DNA from: Flavobacterium lacisediminis
Lineage (GTDB): Bacteria > Bacteroidota > Bacteroidia > Flavobacteriales > Flavobacteriaceae
Assembly: GCF_025909975.1 (NCBI RefSeq)
Contig: NZ_JAPCIO010000009.1
Coordinates: forward strand, 1-64,000
Reading direction: 5' to 3'
DNA length: 64,000 nt
Positions 58,317-64,000 of the stretch are shown here, in pieces. The translations under genes and the position numbers were made by a program. A model generated the notes under the pieces. The model saw only the letters and a program-made list of their open reading frames with translations. It searched no databases and was not told the DNA's origin. Numbering within the stretch: the stretch's first letter is position 1; every line of letters starts with the position of its first letter.

Positions 58317-59466
58317 ATCCTCTTCCTCCAGCTCTGGATCCAGAACTTCTAGAATTTGAATCGCCTCTAGGAGCGCTATTTCTAGATTGAGAATTTCCTT
58401 TTGATGAACTACCTCTTGTTTCAGAATTTCCTCTGTTTCCATTGCTAGTTACAGTTCCTCTTTCTCTTGAAGAATTACTTCTGTTTTCTGAATATTCTCT
58501 ATTACTACTTGATCTTGTACCTTGATTTCTGTTTCTTGTTTCAGTGGTAACTCTTGTGTCGGAAGTTCCTCTAGTACCATTATTTCTTGGATTACTCGTT
58601 TCAGTTCTTGTTCTAGGAGTATTTACTGAGTTTTCTCTTGTTTCACGATTTCCTCTAGTACCGTTATTTGTAATTCTTGTTTCATTAGGAGTCATTTCAT
58701 TTCTATTTCTTGGAGTACGAGTGTTTCTATTGTTATCTAGCTCCTGACGGTTGCTGTAACCTGAATTTCTGTGAGCAAAAGAACGATTTGGATGCATTCT
58801 TTCATACCCATTTCCTCTTCTTCCGTAGTAATTGTTATAAACGTTTGCACATCTTCTATAACTTGCATAATGATATGAATGACCAAAGTTGATGTGTACA
58901 TGAATATGGTTTCTATATCTAAAAATTGGGAATGGATTCCAATAATAGTAATAACTTGGGTAATAACCCCAATACCAAGATGAGCAATATGGACGATAAT
59001 TTCCTACCCAAAATGTATTGTAAATTATAGGAGTGTGAACATAAATTGGTTCGTAAATATAATTGGTTCCATACATGTAAACATCACCAACAACTTGTAT
59101 TTGTACTTGGTTATTTCTATCACGTTCTACTTCAATTGTCGCAACATCTTGAAAAACATCTTTTTCTAAAACAGCTTGAACAACGACTAAATGGACATTC
59201 CCTTCAACCGATTCAATAACTCTTAAATAATCTACATAATTATCGTTATTTAAATCTAAGTTTGAAATTTGAGTTTTTGGGTCGTTTAAACGTCTTTCAA
59301 AGTCTTCTAAATTAGAAGCATCTCCAAAAACAGTTGCCACAGCTCTTAAATCTAAGTTATCGCTGATATCAGAATTTGTTGCAGTTACAGTAGTTTTTTC
59401 TTGTGCAAAAATTGAACTTATTGTCAACGTAGCCAATAAACTCAGATGTATCAATTTAGTTTTCAT
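58315..59466 (-). CDS. Secreted protein with Arg/Gly/Asn/Ser repetitive tail
   Basis: 383 residues. Signal peptide (LIHLSLLATLTISSIFAQ), then an ordered domain to about residue 130 (LRVIESVEGNVHLVVVQAVLEKDVFQDVATIEVERD) and a Tyr/Trp-rich stretch (RPYCSSWYWGYYPSYYYYWNPFPIF). The last 180 residues are low-complexity, with many NTR, TRG, NNGTRG and NRGNSETRG units. The tail is strongly basic and disordered. It resembles extracellular adhesin or RNA/DNA-binding tails. Function unknown; single-gene unit with a terminator. Confidence 0.7.
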   Translation of the reverse strand: MKTKLIHLSLLATLTISSIFAQEKTTVTATNSDISDNLDLRAVATVFGDASNLEDFERRLNDPKTQISNLDLNNDNYVDYLRVIESVEGNVHLVVVQAVLEKDVFQDVATIEVERDRNNQVQIQVVGDVYMYGTNYIYEPIYVHTPIIYNTFWVGNYRPYCSSWYWGYYPSYYYYWNPFPIFRYRNHIHVHINFGHSYHYASYRRCANVYNNYYGRRGNGYERMHPNRSFAHRNSGYSNRQELDNNRNTRTPRNRNEMTPNETRITNNGTRGNRETRENSVNTPRTRTETSNPRNNGTRGTSDTRVTTETRNRNQGTRSSSNREYSENRSNSSRERGTVTSNGNRGNSETRGSSSKGNSQSRNSAPRGDSNSRSSGSRAGGRG

Positions 59467-59623
59467 AATATTTTCGTTTAAGGGTTCTTAATTTTATATT
59501 TCATTATCCAATTACTGTGCCAAAGTTTTTTATTATGTGTTAATGTGTTGGTAATCAAAAGTTTGTAAAATATATTTTTGCTTTAAAACATTTCAACTAT
59601 ATTTGAAGATAAATCCAATTCAA

Positions 59624-60646
59624 ATGAAAAAAACCTTTTTATTACTATTATTTATTAGTTTAACATCACTAGCTCAAAACAAAAAAATTAAATCGGAAGT
59701 TATTCTCGAAACTAAAATGAGTTGTAGAGCTATTTTAGTTGATGATGAAAAAATTTGGTTAGGAATGGATAAAGGGCGTTATGGATTTTACGATAAGAAA
59801 AAAGACACTACAATTTTAAAAGATATCCAATCAGTTGCTAGAAATACTGAATTTAGAAGTATTGCAGGAACAAAAGAAGCCATTTTTATTTTAGCAGTTG
59901 GCAATCCAGCTATGTTGATTCGTATTGACAAGAAGACCTTGGAAGAAACTGTTGTGTACAAAGAAGAACACGAAAAAGTGTTTTATGATAGTATGCAATT
60001 TGTTGATGAACTAAATGGATTTGCCATGGGTGACCCAATTGAAAGCTGTTTAGCATTTATAAAAACTAATGATGGAGGCAAAACGTGGCATAAAGTAAAT
60101 TGCGATGTTTTACCAAAAGTTTCAGAAGGTGAAGCCGCTTTTGCAACTAGTAATACTAATTTAACTATAAAAGGGAAATCGATTTTTATGGTTTCGGGTG
60201 GAAAGAAATCTCGTGTTTTTGTTTCTAAGGATTTTGGTGTTACTTGGAAAGTGTATGAAACGCCAATTGTTCAAGGGGAAGAAATGACCGGAATTTTTAC
60301 TGCAGACTTTTACAATGAAAAAATCGGAATAATTGCAGGAGGAAATTACATGAAGCAAGACCAAAATTGGGCCAACAAAGCCATTACTAAAAATGGAGGA
60401 AAAACTTGGAAATTAATTGCCGAAAAAGAAGCTTTTGGATACGCTTCGTGTGTACAATTTGTTCCAAATAGCAAAGGAAAGCAGCTAATTTCTGTTGGTG
60501 GAACCGGAATGTTTTATTCGGATGATTTTGGTAAAAGTTGGACAAAATTTTCTGATGATAAAGATTTTTTCACATTCAGATTTGAATCAGAAAAAGTGTT
60601 TTATGCAACAGGTAAGAATAAATTAGTTCAATTTATTATAGAATAA
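59624..60646 (+). CDS. Ycf48-like/BNR beta-propeller secreted protein
   Basis: 340 residues from the ATG at 59624 (MKKTFLLLLFISLTSLAQ); the longer frame needs a TTG. Signal peptide, then repeated Asp-box (BNR) motifs: KTNDGGKTWHKV, SKDFGVTWKVY, TKNGGKTWKLI and SDDFGKSWTKF. This is the seven-bladed propeller pattern of Ycf48/sialidase-like 'oxidoreductase' proteins. It acts outside the inner membrane; the role in non-photosynthetic bacteria is unknown. Divergent from the repetitive protein gene. Confidence 0.88.
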   Translation: MKKTFLLLLFISLTSLAQNKKIKSEVILETKMSCRAILVDDEKIWLGMDKGRYGFYDKKKDTTILKDIQSVARNTEFRSIAGTKEAIFILAVGNPAMLIRIDKKTLEETVVYKEEHEKVFYDSMQFVDELNGFAMGDPIESCLAFIKTNDGGKTWHKVNCDVLPKVSEGEAAFATSNTNLTIKGKSIFMVSGGKKSRVFVSKDFGVTWKVYETPIVQGEEMTGIFTADFYNEKIGIIAGGNYMKQDQNWANKAITKNGGKTWKLIAEKEAFGYASCVQFVPNSKGKQLISVGGTGMFYSDDFGKSWTKFSDDKDFFTFRFESEKVFYATGKNKLVQFIIE

Positions 60647-60647
60647 A

Positions 60648-60682
60648 AAAAGCGTCCATTATATTTTTGGGCGCTTTTTATG
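60648..60682. terminator. Terminator behind the propeller gene
   Basis: Stem AAAAAGCG-CC / GG-CGCTTTTT with an internal bulge; shared with the converging operon. Confidence 0.75.
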
Positions 60683-60690
60683 TTAAATAA

Positions 60691-61140
60691 CTAACCTCTT
60701 CTTTTTTCTCGCATTTGTTTTAATAATTCTCTATTAAAATCTTCTTCCGCTTTTTTAAGTTTGATGATTTTCTTGGCACTAATAACGCCTTGCAAATCTT
60801 TTATGAATTTTTTGCGAAGTGCAAATAAATTTTCTTCAATTGTTTCCATTTGAGCTAATAAGGTAGAAGCTTCTTTTTCAGTTAATTTTTCAACACTTCC
60901 TGGCTCAAATCTATCTAAAATAGCTCTCATTTTTTCGTGGCGTAATTCTGCTTGCTTTTCATCAAAAGCATTGTAAATAGGCCAAAATTTTTGTGCTTCT
61001 TCAGTTGTTAAATTTAGCTGTTCTGTAATGTAAGCAACTTTTAATGCTTTTACTTTTTCTTTTTTTTCTCTAAATCCTTGTGCAAAGGATAAAGAAGTAA
61101 CTAAAAGAAATATAATTGGGAATATAAATTTAGTTTTCAT
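60691..61140 (-). CDS. CpxP/Spy-like periplasmic protein
   Basis: 149 residues with a signal peptide (FIFPIIFLLVTSLSFAQ). The rest is helical: AYITEQLNLTTEEAQKFWPIYNAFDEKQAELRHEKMRAI, which carries an LTxEEAxKFWPIYN motif seen in Spy-like sensor/chaperone proteins of Bacteroidota. It is probably a stress-responsive periplasmic helical protein. Last of three genes with sigma and anti-sigma functions, 8 bases after the middle gene. Confidence 0.75.
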   Translation of the reverse strand: MKTKFIFPIIFLLVTSLSFAQGFREKKEKVKALKVAYITEQLNLTTEEAQKFWPIYNAFDEKQAELRHEKMRAILDRFEPGSVEKLTEKEASTLLAQMETIEENLFALRKKFIKDLQGVISAKKIIKLKKAEEDFNRELLKQMREKRRG

Positions 61141-61148
61141 AATGTATT

Positions 61149-61574
61149 TTATTGCTCGTTAATATAATATTCTAAGTTTTCTGATTCTGAAAGATACTCT
61201 TCTAAAACATCAGAGTTAGCCTCGTTTAATGATAAACTATTTTCTAATGCTGTAATATCTTCATTGGTTAAGTGTTGCGTTAACTCATTAGTGTTAATGC
61301 TTTGTTGTTGTGATAAATACATCTCAATAGTAGAATCGTCTAAGTTACTTTCGCTTGCCATGTTAAAATAAACAGGAATAGCAATTGCAAGTAAAAAAAC
61401 TGCTGCAATAGCACTTATCCAAACTTGTTTTCTATAAAATAAGGAAACTACTTTTGTTTCTTTTTCGGTCGAAATTTGTTCCATCATTTTAGCTTCGAAT
61501 TGATCAAAGTAATTTTCTGGAACTTTAAATCCGGCTTTCATTTTGTTGCTATGTTCTATATCAAATGGTTTCAT
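61149..61574 (-). CDS. Putative anti-sigma factor membrane protein
   Basis: 141 residues. One membrane helix (VWISAIAAVFLLAIAIPVYFNMA) after a short cytoplasmic part, and an acidic Asn/Glu/Leu-rich periplasmic tail (LTNEDITALENSLSLNEANSDVLEEYLSE). Place and topology, directly after an ECF sigma gene, point to an anti-sigma role, though no zinc-type anti-sigma motif is present. The tail with ENSLSLNE is typical of this flavobacterial group. Confidence 0.7.
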   Translation of the reverse strand: MKPFDIEHSNKMKAGFKVPENYFDQFEAKMMEQISTEKETKVVSLFYRKQVWISAIAAVFLLAIAIPVYFNMASESNLDDSTIEMYLSQQQSINTNELTQHLTNEDITALENSLSLNEANSDVLEEYLSESENLEYYINEQ

Positions 61575-61604
61575 ATCTATTGGACAAAAATAATGCTAAA
61601 AGGT

Positions 61605-62183
61605 TTAATTTGTATGTAAAAAATCTTCAATTTTCTTTACAGCTATATGGTAACTTGATTTTAAAGCACCAACAGAAGTATTTAGAATTTCAGACATTTC
61701 TTCATATTTTAGTTCTTCAAAATATTTCATTTTAAAAACTAATTGTTGTTTATCAGGTAAAGTAGCAATGGCTTTTTGTAGTTTTAATTGGATTTCATCT
61801 CCATCAAAATAAACATCACTTTCTAATTTATTTATTGCTTTTTGTTGGGCTTCTTCGTTTGAAATACCTTGTTTTTTTGCTCTTTGTTGCATGAAAGTTA
61901 TAGCTTCATTAGTAGCAATTCGGTACATCCAAGAATACAATTTACTATCACCTTTAAAGTTTTTTAGATTGGCAAATATTTTTATAAAAGTATTTTGAAG
62001 TACATCATCGGCATCATCATGATTTAAAACCATATTCCTTATGTGATAATACAAAGGCTTTTGATACAATTGCAGGAGCTTTCGAAACGCTTCATTTTGC
62101 GTTTTCGGGTTTAATAATTCGGATATGAAAGCTTTTTCGTCTTGCAAAATGCGATATTTGTTTATAAGACTAAAGATATTCAA
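61605..62183 (-). CDS. ECF-type RNA polymerase sigma factor
   Basis: 192 residues from a TTG start at 62183 (MNIFSLINKYRILQDEKAF); no earlier ATG is in frame, and a start at a later Met would break region 2. Region 2: NHDDADDVLQNTFIKIFANLKNFKGDSKLYSWMYRIATNEAITFMQ. Region 4: LPDKQQLVFKMKYFEELKYEEMSEILNTSVGALKSSYHIAVKKIEDFL. First gene of the sigma/anti-sigma/CpxP-like operon, which may respond to envelope stress. Confidence 0.88.
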   Translation of the reverse strand: MNIFSLINKYRILQDEKAFISELLNPKTQNEAFRKLLQLYQKPLYYHIRNMVLNHDDADDVLQNTFIKIFANLKNFKGDSKLYSWMYRIATNEAITFMQQRAKKQGISNEEAQQKAINKLESDVYFDGDEIQLKLQKAIATLPDKQQLVFKMKYFEELKYEEMSEILNTSVGALKSSYHIAVKKIEDFLHTN

Positions 62184-62269
62184 AAAGGTTTAATTTTAAT
62201 TTTTGTTTTAGTAAAAAAACAAGTTTCCCTTTGTAACTTTGCTTTGTAGAAACTACGATAGTTAATAAT

Positions 62270-62914
62270 ATGAAAGATTTAAGCAATTATAGAAAATCAT
62301 ACGAAAAGAGCGAATTACTGGAAAACCAAATTCCGGAAGATCCAATTAACTTATTTCATAAATGGTTTTATGAAGCGGAAGATTTAAACGCTGCAGAGGA
62401 AGTTAATGCCATGACCGTTACGACAATTGGTTTAGACGGATTTCCGAAAGCGCGTGTGGTGTTGCTTAAAAAATTTAATGAAGAAGGTTTTATTTTTTAT
62501 ACCAATTACAATTCGGAAAAAGGAAAGGCTATTTTAAATAATCCGAATGTGTGTTTGTCTTTCTTTTGGCCAACGGTGGAACGTCAGATTATTATAAAAG
62601 GAATTGCTGAAAAAACGGCTGAGAATATTTCCGATAATTATTTTGCATCGCGTCCTGATGGAAGTAAGTTAGGTGCAATTGTTTCGCCTCAAAGTGAAGT
62701 AATCCCGAATCGTGAGTTTTTAGAAAACAATTTAAAACAATTAGAAAAAGAGTGGAAGGGGAAAGAAATTTTGCGTCCGGCACATTGGGGTGGCTTTTTA
62801 GTTCGACCAGTAGAAGTGGAGTTTTGGCAAGGAAGACCCAACCGTTTGCATGACAGAATTCGTTATAAATTAACTAACGAATACGATTGGAAAATAGAAC
62901 GATTATCACCTTGA
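62270..62914 (+). CDS. pdxH: Pyridoxamine 5'-phosphate oxidase
   Basis: 214 residues. KSELLENQIPEDPINLFHKWFYEAED starts the PdxH pattern; TIGLDGFPKARVVLLKKFNEEGFIFYTNYNSEKGKA binds FMN, and RPAHWGGFLVRPVEVEFWQGRPNRLHDRIRY is the characteristic C-terminus. It oxidises PNP and PMP to the cofactor PLP in the cytoplasm. Divergent from the sigma operon with an 86-base gap. Confidence 0.96.
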   Translation: MKDLSNYRKSYEKSELLENQIPEDPINLFHKWFYEAEDLNAAEEVNAMTVTTIGLDGFPKARVVLLKKFNEEGFIFYTNYNSEKGKAILNNPNVCLSFFWPTVERQIIIKGIAEKTAENISDNYFASRPDGSKLGAIVSPQSEVIPNREFLENNLKQLEKEWKGKEILRPAHWGGFLVRPVEVEFWQGRPNRLHDRIRYKLTNEYDWKIERLSP

Positions 62915-62940
62915 TAATCAATATTTTACTTTTTTTATAC

Positions 62941-62973
62941 AAAATCCTGAGTTTTTTAACTTGGGATTTTTTT
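62941..62973 (+). terminator. Terminator of pdxH
   Basis: Stem AAAATCC / GGATTTT with partly paired inner bases and a T-run, starting 26 bases after the stop. Confidence 0.7.
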
Positions 62974-63051
62974 ATTTCTGTAAGTAAAGTTGTAAGTAAT
63001 TGATATCCAAATGTTTAAAACGTTAAATTTTGATGTATTTCATCGATTTTT

Positions 63052-63082
63052 TTTGCAAGTTACCGATGATTTTGTACATTTG
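63052..63082 (+). promoter_or_regulatory. Promoter of the CAP-domain lipoprotein
   Basis: TTTG at 63052-63055 and TACATTTG at 63075-63082 with a 19-base spacer, the same layout as the tRNA-His promoter. The leader to the ATG is about 65 bases. Confidence 0.75.
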
Positions 63083-63154
63083 TCTTGTTAATCAATCACT
63101 TAATCGATTTTTAGTGTTTATTAACACAACAACAACTAAAAAAACTCTCTACTT

Positions 63155-63658
63155 ATGAAAAAATTAATGATTACTCTTTTTGCCCTAACAATTGGTTTAT
63201 CATCTTTAACTTCATGTTCTTCTGATTCAGAAAGCGCAACAAACACTACAAACACTACAGACGAAACGGTAAGAAGTTATACACATTCTGCCTTAGAGTT
63301 AGAATTGTTAGACGAAGTTAATACTTACAGAGTTTCTGTTGGTTTAAATCCATTAGAAATTATTGAACACATTTCATACAAATCATCTGAGCATAATGAT
63401 TATATGTTATCTACTCAAACAGTTACTCATGAAGGTTTTGATGAAAGAAAATCAAATTTACAAGAAGTATTAGGAGCTTATAGAGTAGGAGAAAATGTAG
63501 CTTTTGCTTTTTCTTCTGCAGAAGCAACTGTTAATGCATGGGTAAACAGTGCTAGTCACAAAGCGAACTTAGAAGGCGATTATACTCATTTTGGAGCTTC
63601 AATAAAAATAGATGATCAAGGTAGAAAATACTACACTAATATGTTCATTAAGAAATAA
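63155..63658 (+). CDS. CAP-domain (SCP/PR-1-like) lipoprotein
   Basis: 167 residues. Lipobox LSSLTSC with lipidation at Cys21, then a Ser/Thr/Asn linker and a CAP domain: LLDEVNTYRVSVGLNPLEII, SSEHNDYML, HEGFDERKSNLQEVLGAYRVGENVAFAF and WVNSASHKANLEGDYTHFGASI with the His/Glu pair of the cavity (VTHEGF, GENVA, SHKANL). CAP proteins of bacteria may bind lipids or act at the surface. Good promoter and terminator. Confidence 0.92.
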   Translation: MKKLMITLFALTIGLSSLTSCSSDSESATNTTNTTDETVRSYTHSALELELLDEVNTYRVSVGLNPLEIIEHISYKSSEHNDYMLSTQTVTHEGFDERKSNLQEVLGAYRVGENVAFAFSSAEATVNAWVNSASHKANLEGDYTHFGASIKIDDQGRKYYTNMFIKK

Positions 63659-63680
63659 AGATTTCATGTTTGTTTATAGA

Positions 63681-63716
63681 AAAAGCAGCTATTTTGAAAA
63701 GAATAGCTGCTTTTTT
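63681..63716. terminator. Terminator behind the CAP-domain gene
   Basis: Stem AAAAGCAGCTATT / AATAGCTGCTTTT with an 8-base loop and T-run, shared with the converging partial gene. Confidence 0.9.
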
Positions 63717-63753
63717 GTTTTCAATGTATATTATTATCAGCGTTAATTTTTTT

Positions 63754-64000
63754 CTATTCGCAACGTATCCAATCAACGAAAGGGAACTCCGAAATTTCTT
63801 TAGTAATAAGTTTTGATTCGTCAGTAACAAGTCTTAAATGAGCAATCTGATTTTTTTCTTTAAGTTTGATTGACTTTTCCGTGTCTTTATTTTTTATTAA
63901 TACTTTATTAATTTTTGCACCTTCATATTCCATATTTTTTTCAAGTTCAATAAGTAACCAGTTTTTATTTTCATTAAAATCGATACGTTCAGAAATTTTA
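63754..64000 (-). CDS. Hypothetical protein, C-terminal part only
   Basis: Reverse-strand frame entering from the right edge and ending with TAG at 63754. The 82 visible residues (KISERIDFNENKNWLLIELE then KNMEYEGAKINKVLIKN, ending EFPFVDWIRCE) are beta-rich and charged with no recognised domain. The N-terminus lies outside the window. It converges with the CAP gene on the shared terminator. Confidence 0.6.
   Translation of the reverse strand, partial: KISERIDFNENKNWLLIELEKNMEYEGAKINKVLIKNKDTEKSIKLKEKNQIAHLRLVTDESKLITKEISEFPFVDWIRCE

Overview
The window is a chromosomal segment of a low-GC Bacteroidota bacterium, most probably a member of Flavobacteriaceae close to Flavobacterium. The evidence is the TAnnTTTG promoter -7 elements, the weak ribosome binding sites, a type IX secretion (T9SS) sorting tail on a secreted endonuclease, a fused ccoNO subunit, a standalone MnmD-type tRNA methyltransferase, the HAD-first FadN-like beta-oxidation protein, a BshB1 bacillithiol deacetylase, and many lipoproteins known mainly from flavobacteria. 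Nearly everything is ordinary, tightly packed housekeeping DNA. There is no phage, insertion sequence or CRISPR array.

Layout. 1-8.9 kb: end of an MFS transporter, a DUF1684/TatD/TcdA run, unknown secreted and membrane proteins, a MazG-like pyrophosphohydrolase, ilvE next to a heptamer tandem repeat, a DUF4920/CxxCH lipoprotein pair and mnmD. 8.9-10.5 kb: divergent oxyR and dps, an oxidative-stress unit. 10.5-13.9 kb: a SulP anion transporter with two beta-carbonic anhydrases, a likely bicarbonate module. 13.9-20.6 kb: a LETM1-like protein, uvrA, an ECF sigma factor, a 47-residue ORF, DUF2200, an endonuclease III without the Fe-S cysteines, and bcp. 20.6-28.5 kb: a beta-oxidation operon (marR, fadN-like, fadA, acyl-CoA dehydrogenase) and an acyl-CoA ligase, with related palindromes upstream of both. 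28.5-37.9 kb: an LTA-synthase-like sulfatase-fold protein with a phosphatase, an EamA transporter, purL, and two lipoproteins. 38-41.4 kb: thioesterase, acetyltransferase and isochorismate synthase (menaquinone entry), a duplicated intergenic element, bshB1 and tRNA-His. 42.3-44.5 kb: a MarR/nitroreductase/YceI operon with twin operators and a divergent rhodanese.

44.5-46.3 kb is the most unusual stretch. Two unknown genes sit between convergent rhodanese and fnr genes. Each is bounded by short inverse-core/core-like ends that match its own opposite end, and a foldable attC-like element lies between them. This looks like a small integron-type cassette remnant without an integrase. 46.3-55.8 kb is a complete cbb3 oxidase locus (fnr-like regulator, ccoI, ccoS, ccoNO, ccoQ, ccoP, ccoG, fixH, TauE/SafE). 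It has two TGA-N6-TCA boxes placed at exactly the same distance from the TTTG of the downstream promoter.

55.9-64 kb: a T9SS-exported endonuclease, an RsmB-type rRNA methyltransferase, an Arg/Gly/Asn-rich repetitive secreted protein, a Ycf48-like beta-propeller, an ECF sigma/anti-sigma/CpxP-like operon, pdxH, a CAP-domain lipoprotein, and the C-terminal end of an unknown protein cut by the window edge. Several start codons were moved inward from the longest open frame because the longer frame begins with TTG/GTG or runs through promoter or operator DNA. Function assignments are from reading motifs; no database search was run.
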